Below are positions 8,885-18,820 of a stretch of 64,000 nucleotides of DNA, in pieces. The DNA is taken from contig NZ_CP053838.1 of assembly GCF_013201705.1 (NCBI RefSeq), positions 62,001-126,000 of the forward strand. The letters run 5' to 3'. Both the position numbers and the translations under genes were made by a program. The notes under the pieces were generated by a model. It was not told the DNA's origin and searched no databases. It was given only the letters and a program-made list of their open reading frames with translations. The number at the start of each line of letters is the position of its first letter. The stretch's first letter is position 1. The DNA is from Aliarcobacter faecis. GTDB taxonomy: Bacteria; Campylobacterota; Campylobacteria; Campylobacterales; Arcobacteraceae.

Positions 8885-11800
8885 CTATATTAAATTACTC
8901 AAATTCAAAACACTTGTCCCATCTCCTTTAGGCGTAACCCTAATCTGTAATGAAATTCGCTCTTTTAGTGCTTCCACATGGGAAATCACACCTACCATTT
9001 TTCCTGAACTTTGTAACTGATTTAGCGCGTTTAATGCTAACTCTAAACTATCACTATCTAGTGTTCCAAATCCTTCATCTAAGAAAAGTGAATCTATACT
9101 TATCTTTTGACTTGCGAGTGCAGAAAGTCCAAGGGCTAATGAAAGACTTACTATGAAGCTTTCACCACCGGAAAGTGTACTTACAGGTCTTACTACATCC
9201 CCTTGAAAACCATCTATTATTTCTATTTCTAGTAGCTTACTTGAATCACTACTTCTTTGAAGTTCATATCTTGGACTCAATATTTGTAAATGTTTATTTG
9301 CTAGATAGATTAGTTGGTCTAAAGTGATACCTTGGGCAAATTTTGCAAATTTATCACCACTTGCTGAACCTATCATTTCATTTAGTTTTATCCATACTTT
9401 AAAGGCTTCTTTTTTATTTTCTAATTCTTTGATTTTATCTTCATGTTTTTTCATATTTGAAGCATTGATTTCAAGCTCTTTTTCTAAACTTCCTATTGAT
9501 TTTTGAAGTTCATCAATAGAAGTTTGCAACTCTTTTAACTCTTCATTTAAAGTTTGAAGTTCTTTATCTGTTAAGTTTAACTCTTTTTGTTCAGATAGTT
9601 TTTTTGCTGTATCTATTTTTAAAGTTTCAACTTGAGTATATTTTTCTTCTAGATCTTTGCACCTCATAGATAACTCTTCTCTTAACTCTTTTGATAAAAG
9701 TGCTTTTTCAAACTCTTCTTTTGAACTGAAACTATTTTCTGCTAGGGCATTATTGAATTTTTGTGTTATCTCTTCAAATTTTATATTATCATTAATTTGT
9801 TTTTGATTTAACTCTTTTATTTGAGTATTTAGTGATTCATTTTTTGAATTTATATTTATTAGCTCTTTTAATAAAGAGTTATATCTTTCATTAATAGTAT
9901 TAAATTTACTTGTTATATCTTTTTCAAAGATATTTAAATCAGATACATCTAAAATAGCTTTACTTTGAGTTTGTAATTCTATTGTTTCATTAGAGATTTT
10001 AGAAAGTTGTTCATCATCAGTTTTTAAATTTGATTCTATTGATTTGATTTTTGTATCAAACTCTTTTAGTTGTATTGTCAAACTTTGAAGTTTAGCATCA
10101 AGTTCTTTTTTCGATGTTTCATTTTTAATAAAACTATCTTTTTTTGCAACTAAATTTCTAAAGCTTTCTTCAAACTTTTCATCAAATATGAACTCATATT
10201 TACTATAAACTTTTGAAAGTTCTTCTTCTAAACTTTGTTTTTTAGATATATTTTGAATTTGTTCATTTTGTAATTGTTCTATTGAACTTTTTAGTTTATA
10301 AAGTTCTTGTTCATTTTGTAAAACAAAAGTTTGTTTAGTATTTAGCTCTTTTTGAAGATTATCTCTTTGAATTAAAACTTTCTCTTTTTCATCTCTAATT
10401 TTTACTATATTCCTTAACTCATCTTCTAAAAGTTGCTTTTCTTCTTCTAAGTTTGTTTTAGAATCATCTGTTAAAACAAAATTCAATGAACTAAATACTT
10501 GTTCTATATCTTCTTTATTTTTTGATAATTTATTTAATTCTAAAGTAGAACTCTCTATTTTAGTTTCAAGTTTTGATAAGTTTAATTCAATAGTTCGTAA
10601 AGCTCTGTTTTCCTCATCAAATATCTGCTTCTTTTGAGCGATTATTGAAGTTGTTTCATCAGTATTTACACTTATTTTATGATTTACAAATGGATGTTCT
10701 TTCGAACCACATAAGAAACACTCTTCACCCTCTTTTAGATTTGCTCTATCACTCTCGTATTTTGCTATTAAAAGTTCTGCTTCTCTTTTATCATTTAGAG
10801 TTTGTATATGTGTTTGAATTTCAGTTATTAGTTTTGTTTTTTCTTCTATATTTGTTTTTATAGTTTTTAATTCATCTTTTGAAGAAGATATGATATTTTC
10901 TTCTTTTAAAATAGATTCCAACAATCTTTTATATTCATCTATAGAAATAATTAGTTTTTCAATACTTTTTAATCTATCCCTATTATTTAATTCTTTTTTA
11001 TTGAAATTTGAAGCTTGAATTTCTAAATCTTTATACTCTTTATCTTTAGAATCAAATAGTACTTTTATCTCATCAAACTCTTTTTTTGCCTTAGTAAAAC
11101 TATCTTGTAAAGTCTTTTCATCTAAACTGTTATTTTGAATTTTTTCTTCTATTTGTTTTAAAAGTTTTAGTACATCTTTATAATCATTTACATTTTTTGA
11201 GATTAAAGATATCTCTTCTTTTAATGATTCATCATCTTTATTTTTAATTAGATAATCATTTATAGTTTTTAACTCATTATCAATCTTCTCTTGATTTATT
11301 TTTAGAACTTTCAAATCTTCATTTAGTTTAGTTTTTTGTTCATTTTGAGAGCTTATTTTATTATCTAACTCTTTGATATTTTGAAGTTTTGATTCTATTT
11401 TAGTTTGTAGTGTTCTTACTTCTTGAAGCTTTTTAGAGTTTGTATCAAATGAAACTTTTTCTTTATCTAGTTCATCTTTTGATTTTAAAGATTCATTAGT
11501 TTTTAACTCTAATTGCTGCTTTAACTCTATTAGTTCTTTTTGAAGTTTTTCTAGTTTTTCTTTATCTTGATTTATTATTTGAGTTAAAGAGTTCTTTTCT
11601 TGATAAATTGGTTGAACATTTAAAGCTTTATTTGCTAAATCTAATTTTATAAACTCTTCTTTTTTATTCTCTTTTTCAAGACTGATTTGCTCAAACTCTT
11701 GAATATACTTAGTATTATCAGCTTCTAATTTTTGTAAATTTTCAAGCCAATTAATTACTTTTTTTAGCTCATTTCCTTTAGAATCAAATTCAAGTTTTTG

Positions 11801-12475
11801 AGCTTTTGAACTATTTAAAATTGATGTCTTTTCACTAACAACTTCATTTGACAATAATTCAATATTTCCTAATAAATTTTCATCTAATTTAATCTCATCA
11901 TTTTTTCTAGTATAAGTTTGATATATTTCTTGTGATATTTGTTTATAAATTTGTGTTCCAGTAATATTTTCAAGTAAAGTTGATCGTTCATTTATATCAG
12001 CTTTTAAAAATGCATCAAAACTTCCTTGAGATAACATCATTGATTTAGAAAATCTTTTAAAATCAAGACCACATAAATCTTCTATATATTTGGGTACTTT
12101 TGAAATAAGTGATTCTAAAATTTTCCCTGATTCAACAACACTCAATTCCATTTTAGCACTTTGAAAAGCTCCTTCAGGACTTTTTCTAGCTCTTTTTTGA
12201 CTCCAAGAACTTCTATAAACTTTTCCTTTTACTTCAAATTCAACTTCACATAGACATTCACCTGTGTGTCTACTCATAAGTTCATTTGGATTTGTAAGTC
12301 TTGCAGTTCTTCCATATAAAGCACAAGTAATTACATCTAAAATTGTACTTTTCCCAGCACCAGTTGGTCCAGTAATAGCAAATAAAGATTCATCTTTTAA
12401 AAACTTTTCAAAGTCTACTTCAAACTCACCTTTTAGTGAGTTAATATTTAATGATTTTACTTTTAATATTTTCAT
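8885..12475 (-). CDS. sbcC: Exonuclease subunit SbcC (Rad50-like SMC ATPase)
   Basis: 1196 residues with the full Rad50/SbcC layout: Walker A GPTGAGKST near the N-terminus, long coiled coils, a central zinc hook CFLCGSKEHP, the ABC signature LSGGESF and Walker B LFLDEGFGTLD near the C-terminus. With SbcD it forms an ATP-dependent DNA end and hairpin nuclease. Its start overlaps the end of sbcD by 4 bases, which fits translational coupling. The gene looks intact and is of normal family length. Confidence 0.95.
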   Translation of the reverse strand: MKILKVKSLNINSLKGEFEVDFEKFLKDESLFAITGPTGAGKSTILDVITCALYGRTARLTNPNELMSRHTGECLCEVEFEVKGKVYRSSWSQKRARKSPEGAFQSAKMELSVVESGKILESLISKVPKYIEDLCGLDFKRFSKSMMLSQGSFDAFLKADINERSTLLENITGTQIYKQISQEIYQTYTRKNDEIKLDENLLGNIELLSNEVVSEKTSILNSSKAQKLEFDSKGNELKKVINWLENLQKLEADNTKYIQEFEQISLEKENKKEEFIKLDLANKALNVQPIYQEKNSLTQIINQDKEKLEKLQKELIELKQQLELKTNESLKSKDELDKEKVSFDTNSKKLQEVRTLQTKIESKLQNIKELDNKISSQNEQKTKLNEDLKVLKINQEKIDNELKTINDYLIKNKDDESLKEEISLISKNVNDYKDVLKLLKQIEEKIQNNSLDEKTLQDSFTKAKKEFDEIKVLFDSKDKEYKDLEIQASNFNKKELNNRDRLKSIEKLIISIDEYKRLLESILKEENIISSSKDELKTIKTNIEEKTKLITEIQTHIQTLNDKREAELLIAKYESDRANLKEGEECFLCGSKEHPFVNHKISVNTDETTSIIAQKKQIFDEENRALRTIELNLSKLETKIESSTLELNKLSKNKEDIEQVFSSLNFVLTDDSKTNLEEEKQLLEDELRNIVKIRDEKEKVLIQRDNLQKELNTKQTFVLQNEQELYKLKSSIEQLQNEQIQNISKKQSLEEELSKVYSKYEFIFDEKFEESFRNLVAKKDSFIKNETSKKELDAKLQSLTIQLKEFDTKIKSIESNLKTDDEQLSKISNETIELQTQSKAILDVSDLNIFEKDITSKFNTINERYNSLLKELININSKNESLNTQIKELNQKQINDNIKFEEITQKFNNALAENSFSSKEEFEKALLSKELREELSMRCKDLEEKYTQVETLKIDTAKKLSEQKELNLTDKELQTLNEELKELQTSIDELQKSIGSLEKELEINASNMKKHEDKIKELENKKEAFKVWIKLNEMIGSASGDKFAKFAQGITLDQLIYLANKHLQILSPRYELQRSSDSSKLLEIEIIDGFQGDVVRPVSTLSGGESFIVSLSLALGLSALASQKISIDSLFLDEGFGTLDSDSLELALNALNQLQSSGKMVGVISHVEALKERISLQIRVTPKGDGTSVLNLSNLI

Positions 12476-13665
12476 AGGCTTTGAACCTTAGAAACGACTT
12501 CTTTAAAGTTTAAAAGTAGTTCTTTTTCAAACTCTTTATCTTCTATGTTTTCAAGTTCTAATCTTTTTTCAAATACTTGTTCAACTGATAATTCATCTAA
12601 ACTTATAACTTTTAAATCATTAGCTTTTAATTGCTTTTCACTTTTATCTATTTTTACAGCAAGTAGTGTTAGTTCAAGTTTTGAAGCAAGTTGTCTGATT
12701 TCATTATTTGCATACATTGCGTTATCATCAGATATATGAACTTCTATCCAAGAGTTTTTATCTTCTATTTTAGTAAGTTCATTTTTTATAGTTTCATAAT
12801 TACCTTTAATGACAATTAGTTTTCTACAAAGCGAAACTTCTATTTCTTCTATACTCACTTCATTTTGAGTAAAAGATACAAGATTTACTTTTTGACTGTT
12901 TTTAGATTCAGAAAAACTAAGAGGTATTGGAGAACCTGAATATCTAACATGTTCATTATTTCCAACTATTTGATTTATATGAAGATGCCCTAAAGCAACA
13001 TAATCAAACATACTAGCTAAATAATCTCCACCAATATCAATAGTTCCACCAATATAAATATCTCTTTCACTTTGAGAACTTCTGCTTCCAACAGTTGTTA
13101 AGTGTCCCATCGCAACTATTGGGATATTTTTATCTTCTTTTAGTTCAAGCGCTTTTTTGTAACAATTTTCATAATAAGCTTTAATACCACTATTTGCTAA
13201 TTTCTCTTTTTCACTTATTGTTTTTCCACTAAGAGATTGTCTAATAACACTATCTCTTAAAAATGGAACAGCACAAACAATAGATATTAAATCATCATTT
13301 TTATTTATAGGAATAATTACATTTTCATCTTCATCACCAGTTGTTATAACATGAACATTTAAAACTTCTAAAAGTTGTTTTGGTGCTTTTAGAGTTGAAA
13401 CTGAATCATGATTTCCAGCAGTTATAATTGTAGTAATCAGTGTTTTTATACTTGATAATTCTTTTAAAAAATTATAATAAAGTTCTAAAGCATAGTTTGG
13501 TGGAGTTCCTGTATCAAAGATATCTCCAGATACAAGTAATACTTCTATCTCTTTTTCTATTATAATTTCTAAAAGCCAAAAAAGAAAAGCTTCATGCTCT
13601 TCAGCCCTACTTTTCCCCATAAAATTTTGACCAAGGTGCCAGTCAGATGTATGTAAAATTTTCAT
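12472..13665 (-). CDS. sbcD: Exonuclease subunit SbcD (Mre11-like)
   Basis: 397 residues. Calcineurin-like phosphoesterase motifs are clear: HTSDWHLGQ at the N-terminus, SGDIFD, TAGNHDS, GHLT and ALGHLHINQ for metal binding. A C-terminal capping domain follows, as expected for SbcD. It is the nuclease subunit partnered by SbcC and is first in the minus-strand array. Everything down to the DUF2779 gene may be downstream in the same transcription unit, since gaps are small apart from the DUF2779 fragment. Confidence 0.95.
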   Translation of the reverse strand: MKILHTSDWHLGQNFMGKSRAEEHEAFLFWLLEIIIEKEIEVLLVSGDIFDTGTPPNYALELYYNFLKELSSIKTLITTIITAGNHDSVSTLKAPKQLLEVLNVHVITTGDEDENVIIPINKNDDLISIVCAVPFLRDSVIRQSLSGKTISEKEKLANSGIKAYYENCYKKALELKEDKNIPIVAMGHLTTVGSRSSQSERDIYIGGTIDIGGDYLASMFDYVALGHLHINQIVGNNEHVRYSGSPIPLSFSESKNSQKVNLVSFTQNEVSIEEIEVSLCRKLIVIKGNYETIKNELTKIEDKNSWIEVHISDDNAMYANNEIRQLASKLELTLLAVKIDKSEKQLKANDLKVISLDELSVEQVFEKRLELENIEDKEFEKELLLNFKEVVSKVQSL

Positions 13666-13990
13666 TATATTGTCTTATTTAATAAATTTATTTTATTATA
13701 TATAAATTATGTCACATTCTTGTCACATTTCAATGTTTATTTAATTTATATTATTGGTGATTTCCAATTATTAATTTTTTTATTAAATAATTTTTTACCA
13801 ATAAAGATTCTTACTCTACAAAAAATTAGGAGAAAATAAAGAATATATGATGTTAAAATAGAAAACAGTTCATCAAAAGAAAATTATCTGAAGTTAGGAT
13901 AGCCATTAATTAAAATAATTCAAGCTTTATTCAAATTTTGATATCGTTGCACACACATAAAACATAATAAATTAAATAAAGGAATGAATT
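13666..13990. other. Intergenic region between sbcD and the RelA/SpoT-like gene
   Basis: About 325 bases without a supported gene. Just upstream of sbcD (read on the minus strand) are two copies of TGTGACA 11 bases apart (around 13711-13728), next to an AT-rich stretch that could hold its promoter. AAAGGA at 13978-13983 is a good ribosome binding site for the damaged RelA/SpoT gene to the right. Nothing else is evident. Confidence 0.4.
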
Positions 13991-15133
13991 ATAAAAAAAT
14001 ACTCAACTAATCAAATTAAAAATGCTGGTAAAACTCTTATTGGTCCAGATAATGAAAATATTGAAGCTTTGGAAATTTTATCGTATTAGCGTACAAGTCA
14101 CGCTAGTGCTTTAGAATACGCTTTTGACTTACTTGAAAACATAACTAATAAAATAGATAAATATGCTCTTCTTGCTAAAAGATTAAAAAGAACCCCTTCA
14201 ATTGTAAATAAATTAAAAAGATTTAATTCAAAAGGTATGCAATTATCAACAATGCAAGATATAGGTGGATGTAGAATCATTCTATCTAATTTAAAAAATG
14301 TAGATAGATTAATTAAAACTTTAAAGAAAGAAAGATTGTTTGAATTAAGAAATGATTATATAAGAAATCCTAAAGAAGATGGCTATAAAAGTATCCACCT
14401 TATAGGTAAGTTTAAAAACTCTGAAGGTGAATTAAGAAGTATTGAACTACAAATTAGAACAAAAGTTCAACACTCTTGGGCTACAGCAGTTGAAATTGTT
14501 GATTTGTTTACAAATCAATCTCTTAAATCAAATTCAGGAAAAACTATTTGGAAAGATTTTTTTAAATATACAAGTCATCAATTTTCACTTTTAGAAAACA
14601 GTATATACTTGAACTCCTCAGATACTAGATTAATTTTTAAGGGCTTTCTTGAAGAATTTAGAAAATCAAAGAAAAAATCTCTAACTTATAGTGCATTTAA
14701 AGTTTTTGACTCTTGTAATAAATTAGACATTACAAAAAAATTCTCTCTTTTTGCTAGCTCTTTGCAAGTAACAAGTGAACAGTTAAAAAATAATACTTCA
14801 AACGGATATATTTTAATTATTGTTGAAATAATTGAAGGAAACACATTTGGAATTAACTCTATTTACTATAATGAAAACGAAGTAGTTGAAGCAAATAATG
14901 ACTACTTGATTCAAGAAAAAAAGGCATTTGAAAACCATAGTATAGTTGCTCTTGTATCAACTAATGCAATTGGTGGTGTGAAAGAAGCTTATCCTAACTA
15001 TTTTGCTGATTCTGAAGATTTTATAAAATATTTACATATAATAAATTCATCATATTTAAAATTAAATCCTGGATTTTTTAGATTGTGGAATAAATTTATT
15101 TATAAGTTTAAGAAACCATTAGTTATCAATTAA
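13991..15133 (+). pseudogene. RelA/SpoT-domain (p)ppGpp synthetase-like gene, start codon lost and one nonsense codon
   Basis: In one frame, ATA AAA AAA TAC at 13991 follows a good AAAGGA site and reads KKYSTNQIKNAGKTLIGPDN, then EILSY, a TAG at 14087-14089 and RTSHASALEYAFDLL. The frame continues without interruption to 15133 (380 codons). Related proteins have YWR at that point, so TGG has become TAG; the expected ATG start is ATA. Both are G-to-A changes. The RelA/SpoT nucleotidyltransferase core is recognisable: GGCRII, EDGYKSIHLI, ELQIRTKVQHSWA. An internal ATG at 14237 could still give a 298-residue fragment, but it would lack the first part of the fold. The small-alarmone or CapRel-like role is inferred only. 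Confidence 0.75.
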
Positions 15134-15427
15134 CATATATGATGATTTCTTTATCATATATATTAATGACTATTTCTTCTACCTTTAGATATCGCCAAAA
15201 CTGATTCTTAATTTGATAAACTAAAAATAGATAATTTTTTTTATCTTAATAAAATCTTTTAAAAGCTAAGTTGCTTTTTTGGTATTAATAATTATAAAAC
15301 TAGCTGAAATTTTATTAATTTTTTAATTCTTTTTATATCATTATCTACAACATAGACTAAAATAAATTTTAATTAGAATATATATATTCTAATATAGTTA
15401 TAAATCAAGCAAAAATTGTAAAAAAAT

Positions 15428-15455
15428 AATTTACTCGTTACATAACGAGTAAATT
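15428..15455. promoter_or_regulatory. Palindrome copy 1, putative parS or par operator
   Basis: A 28-base perfect inverted repeat: AATTTACTCGTTA and its complement separated by CA. Its core recurs at 15526-15547 and 20308-20329. A repeated perfect palindrome next to parA and near rep fits a ParB-binding centromere (parS) or an autoregulatory operator. Confidence 0.65.
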
Positions 15456-15525
15456 TTAATAATATTTAAAATATGTCAAGTATTACTTGAAATATATTTA
15501 TAATTTAGATACAATAAATTAAATA

Positions 15526-15547
15526 TTACTCGTTACATAACGAATAA
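15526..15547. promoter_or_regulatory. Palindrome copy 2, immediately upstream of parA
   Basis: TTACTCGTTA-CA-TAACGAATAA, one base pair short of perfect symmetry, ending on the A of the parA ribosome binding site (AAAGGA at 15546-15551). A protein bound here would block parA translation or transcription start. This supports autoregulation by ParA or ParB. Confidence 0.65.
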
Positions 15548-15556
15548 AGGATTAAA

Positions 15557-16471
15557 ATGACAAAAAAACTAGGTGATGTTATTGGTGTTACAGTCCAAAA
15601 AGGTGGTGTTGGGAAATCAACTTTTTCTCAAGCAATAGCATACTCATATGCTAATAAAGGTTTTAAAACTGCATTAATTGATCTTGATCCTCAATCAACA
15701 CTCTCTGGTGCATTTTTTGGTTATTCTTATGGTGCATTTACATATACTGAAGAGAATGGTGTTCTAAAATATGACGTAAGTAATATTACAAATATATTTA
15801 GAAATGAAAAAGTTACTCCAATTACTATTAAAACTACAAAATATTTAGATAATCCTAATAAAGGAAAAATGTTACAACCTCACTATCTTGAAGATAGTTT
15901 AGAAATTGATTTTTACCCATCAAATTTTCAATTATTAAATTTAACAGAATCTGATGAATTTAAAAGAGATGAAAAAATCAATATTTTATCAAACTTTATT
16001 GAAAGTTTAAAATCGAAATATGATAAAATAATTATAGATGCCCCACCCTCTTTTGGAATAATTACAACTTCTATTCTAAAATGTGCAAAATCAATTTTAA
16101 TACCAATTCCAACTAAAAACGTTGATACAGACGGAATGGTTGGTTTTTTTAGAACTTTAGATAAAATATTTGTTACAGAAAATTTAGAAAATTTGGAAAA
16201 AATTGTTTTAGTACCAAATATGTTTGATAAAAGAATTACTGATGCAAAAGAGACTCTTGCTGAAATAAAAAGAATCCCTACTCTACTTCATGAAACACAA
16301 AACTTAAGAAATTTAAATTGCAAAGTTATGAATCCATTCCCACAAAAATCTTGTGTTCAAGAAGCCCCTAGTTTAAAATATTTTTTAGTTCCTTATATTA
16401 TGGATTTCCAAAGATCACAAAATCAAGATTTAATTTTAATGATTGATAATATTGCAGATGAATTAAATTAA
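15557..16471 (+). CDS. parA: Plasmid partition ATPase ParA
   Basis: 304 residues. The deviant Walker A KGGVGKST lies at 15-22, followed by LIDLDPQST and IIDAPPSFG, which are typical of ParA-type partition ATPases. No N-terminal DNA-binding helix-turn-helix is present, so this is a short ParA and any autoregulation would need ParB or another protein. ATG at 15557 sits 5 bases after AAAGGA. parB follows after 9 bases. The ATPase would drive segregation of the replicon together with ParB and the nearby palindromes. Confidence 0.92.
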   Translation: MTKKLGDVIGVTVQKGGVGKSTFSQAIAYSYANKGFKTALIDLDPQSTLSGAFFGYSYGAFTYTEENGVLKYDVSNITNIFRNEKVTPITIKTTKYLDNPNKGKMLQPHYLEDSLEIDFYPSNFQLLNLTESDEFKRDEKINILSNFIESLKSKYDKIIIDAPPSFGIITTSILKCAKSILIPIPTKNVDTDGMVGFFRTLDKIFVTENLENLEKIVLVPNMFDKRITDAKETLAEIKRIPTLLHETQNLRNLNCKVMNPFPQKSCVQEAPSLKYFLVPYIMDFQRSQNQDLILMIDNIADELN

Positions 16472-16480
16472 GGATTAAAT

Positions 16481-17497
16481 ATGGCAAAAGTTAAACCTCA
16501 AAGAATAACTTCAATTAATAACACAATTGATGAATTAAAAGCAGAACAAGATATATTATTAAAAAACAATACAAATATTATATTGGTTGATATTGATTCA
16601 ATTTCTGAATTAAAATTAGACAATGATATATTAATGCACAATAGAATATCTTATTCAAAATCAAAATTACTTGAACTAGCAGAAAATATTTCGAAACTAG
16701 CAGAAGTTGATGCTGGTATTTTAGGTACAGGATTACTTAATCCTGTAATGTTAAGAAAAAAAGATGGAAAATTAGAAAGAATTCATGGCGAAAATAGAAT
16801 TAGAGCTTTAAAATTAAATGGTTCAAAACAAGTACCAGCAATAATTTTAGAAAATGTAAGTGATGAATTGGCTAGATTTATGAGATCTAGTGAAAACTTA
16901 AATAGGGAAGATTTAAATACATATGATGAAACTCTATCTATTCTAGAACATATTCAATTAGCTTGTAATTTTAGTGATATTGAGAGTGTAAAAAGTTTTT
17001 TAAATAAAGTAAAAAATTTCCAAGCGGGGAAAAGTAGTTTAAATGAAGAAGAAAAAGTTTTACATAAAAATGTAAGTAATGTTTTTGAAAAAATAGGGCG
17101 ATTTGATATTATTACATTTGTTGATAGATTATCTGTTTTAAAACTTGATCCATTGATTAAACAAGCATTAATTGATGAACAAATAACTTATAGCCAAGCA
17201 AAAGTTATAAAATCTAAATTAAAAACTCCAGCTGAAATAACAAAAATTTTAGAAGTACTCAAAAACAAAAAATTATCTGTAAATGAATTAAAAGTTTATA
17301 TAGATAATTTAAAAAAATCTACTACTAAAGATGAGCCTTTAAATAAAAATATATTTGATAAGGTAAGTTTTTATTCAAAGAAATTATCTAAAAAAGTTTA
17401 TTCAGGATTATCAAATGAAGATAAATTTTTTATTGATAGTAAATTAAAAGATATTGAAAAATTATATCTTGAAATAAACTCTAAAATTAAAGAATGA
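16481..17497 (+). CDS. parB: Partition protein ParB
   Basis: 338 residues. The ParB/Spo0J N-terminal nuclease-like fold is visible at about 60-130 (GLLNPVMLRKKDG, then IHGENRIRALKLNG, the GxxRxxA box), followed by a helical HTH region (TYSQAKVIKSK) and a lysine-rich C-terminus for dimerisation. It lies directly after parA and ends at a terminator hairpin. It probably binds the TTACTCGTTA palindromes, though this cannot be read from sequence. Confidence 0.88.
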   Translation: MAKVKPQRITSINNTIDELKAEQDILLKNNTNIILVDIDSISELKLDNDILMHNRISYSKSKLLELAENISKLAEVDAGILGTGLLNPVMLRKKDGKLERIHGENRIRALKLNGSKQVPAIILENVSDELARFMRSSENLNREDLNTYDETLSILEHIQLACNFSDIESVKSFLNKVKNFQAGKSSLNEEEKVLHKNVSNVFEKIGRFDIITFVDRLSVLKLDPLIKQALIDEQITYSQAKVIKSKLKTPAEITKILEVLKNKKLSVNELKVYIDNLKKSTTKDEPLNKNIFDKVSFYSKKLSKKVYSGLSNEDKFFIDSKLKDIEKLYLEINSKIKE

Positions 17498-17498
17498 T

Positions 17499-17533
17499 CT
17501 CTCTTTTCTTTAAGAGAGTTTATTCCTTTTTAT
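17499..17533 (+). terminator. Rho-independent terminator after parB
   Basis: CTCTCTT at 17499-17505 pairs with AAGAGAG at 17512-17518, followed by TTTATTCCTTTTT. It lies directly after the parB stop. Confidence 0.75.
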
Positions 17534-17683
17534 AAGTATTTTTATTAAAGTTTATAAGAACTCCTCAAAGCACGAAGAAATAGCCATTTGAATAGCATTA
17601 GCTGCATATGAAATGAGAAATATAACACCTCATTTGAGATGTTATGACTTAAAAATAGAGAACTATTGAATCTCAAAGTATAT

Positions 17684-18709
17684 GATATAACATATAAAAA
17701 GAGAACTTTTAGACAAAATAGCAGAAATATAGAGATAATGAATAGTTTTTCTCAATTTATATGTCAAAGGTATGAATAGACATAAGAAATGAGAACTTTA
17801 TAGTTAAATATCCAATATAATCGAAGCTATAGAATTTATAAAGGTATGAGAAGAATATACAAATCCCCTACTTTGTGGTAAGTAATTGAAAATAGCAAGA
17901 AGTAAATTATAGATATAACATATAAAAAGAGAACTTTTAGACAAAATAGCAGAAATATAGAGATAATGAATAGTTTTTCTCAATTTATATGTCAAAGGTA
18001 TGAATAGACATAAGAAATGAGAACTTTATAGTTAAATATCCAATATAATCGAAGCTATAGAATTTATAAAGGTATGAGAAGAATATACAAATCCCCTACT
18101 TTGTGGTAAGTAATTGAAAATAGCAAGAAGTAAATTATAGATATAACATATAAAAAGAGAACTTTTAGACAAAATAGCAGAAATATAGAGATAATGAATA
18201 GTTTTTCTCAATTTATATGTCAAAGGTATGAATAGACATAAGAAATGAGAACTTTATAGTTAAATATCCAATATAATCGAAGCTATAGAATTTATAAAGG
18301 TATGAGAAGAATATACAAATCCCCTACTTTGTGGTAAGTAATTGAAAATAGCAAGAAGTAAATTATAGATATAACATATAAAAAGAGAACTTTTAGACAA
18401 AATAGCAGAAATATAGAGATAATGAATAGTTTTTCTCAATTTATATGTCAAAGGTATGAATAGACATAAGAAATGAGAACTTTATAGTTAAATATCCAAT
18501 ATAATCGAAGCTATAGAATTTATAAAGGTATGAGAAGAATATACAAATCCCCTACTTTGTGGTAAGTAATTGAAAATAGCAAGAAGTAAATTATAGATAT
18601 AACATATAAAAAGAGAACTTTTAGACAAAATAGCAGAAATATAGAGATAATGAATAGTTTTTCTCAATTTATATGTCAAAGGTATAAATAGACATAAGAA
18701 ATGAGAACT
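17684..18709. repeat. 228-bp tandem repeats, 4.5 copies; putative origin of replication
   Basis: The unit beginning GATATAACATATAAAAAGAG recurs at 17684, 17912, 18140, 18368 and 18596, exactly 228 bases apart. The copies look identical apart from one base near the end of the last copy, which is cut short around 18709. Each unit contains GAGAACT twice (in AAAGAGAACTTTTA and AATGAGAACTTTA), like short iterons nested in a long repeat. More GAGAACT-like words occur just before the array (around 17652). The array ends about 110 bases before the Rep gene, the usual place for an iteron origin. Four identical 63-codon frames on the minus strand are by-products of the repeat. Confidence 0.8.
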
Positions 18710-18820
18710 AATATATCAAAAACCAGTTTTAAGAGAAATTTTAAAGCCAATAGCATAACTTTTGAGAAATTTAAGTAATATATGATAATATACAAGAACT
18801 TTTATTTAAGAAGAGAAAAG

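Larger units (their letters stand above)
15134..15556. other. Intergenic region upstream of parA
   Basis: 420 bases with no supported gene. It holds a hairpin right after the RelA/SpoT frame (ATATATGAT at 15135-15143 with ATCATATAT at 15153-15161), a small AAAAGC/GCTTTT stem at 15261-15278 followed by T residues that could be a terminator, and two copies of the TTACTCGTTA palindrome described separately. Confidence 0.4.

Noticed and set aside
17804-18679. Four identical 63-codon frames on the minus strand in the tandem repeats
   Set aside because: They repeat with the 228-base unit, have no ribosome site and are explained by the repeat itself.
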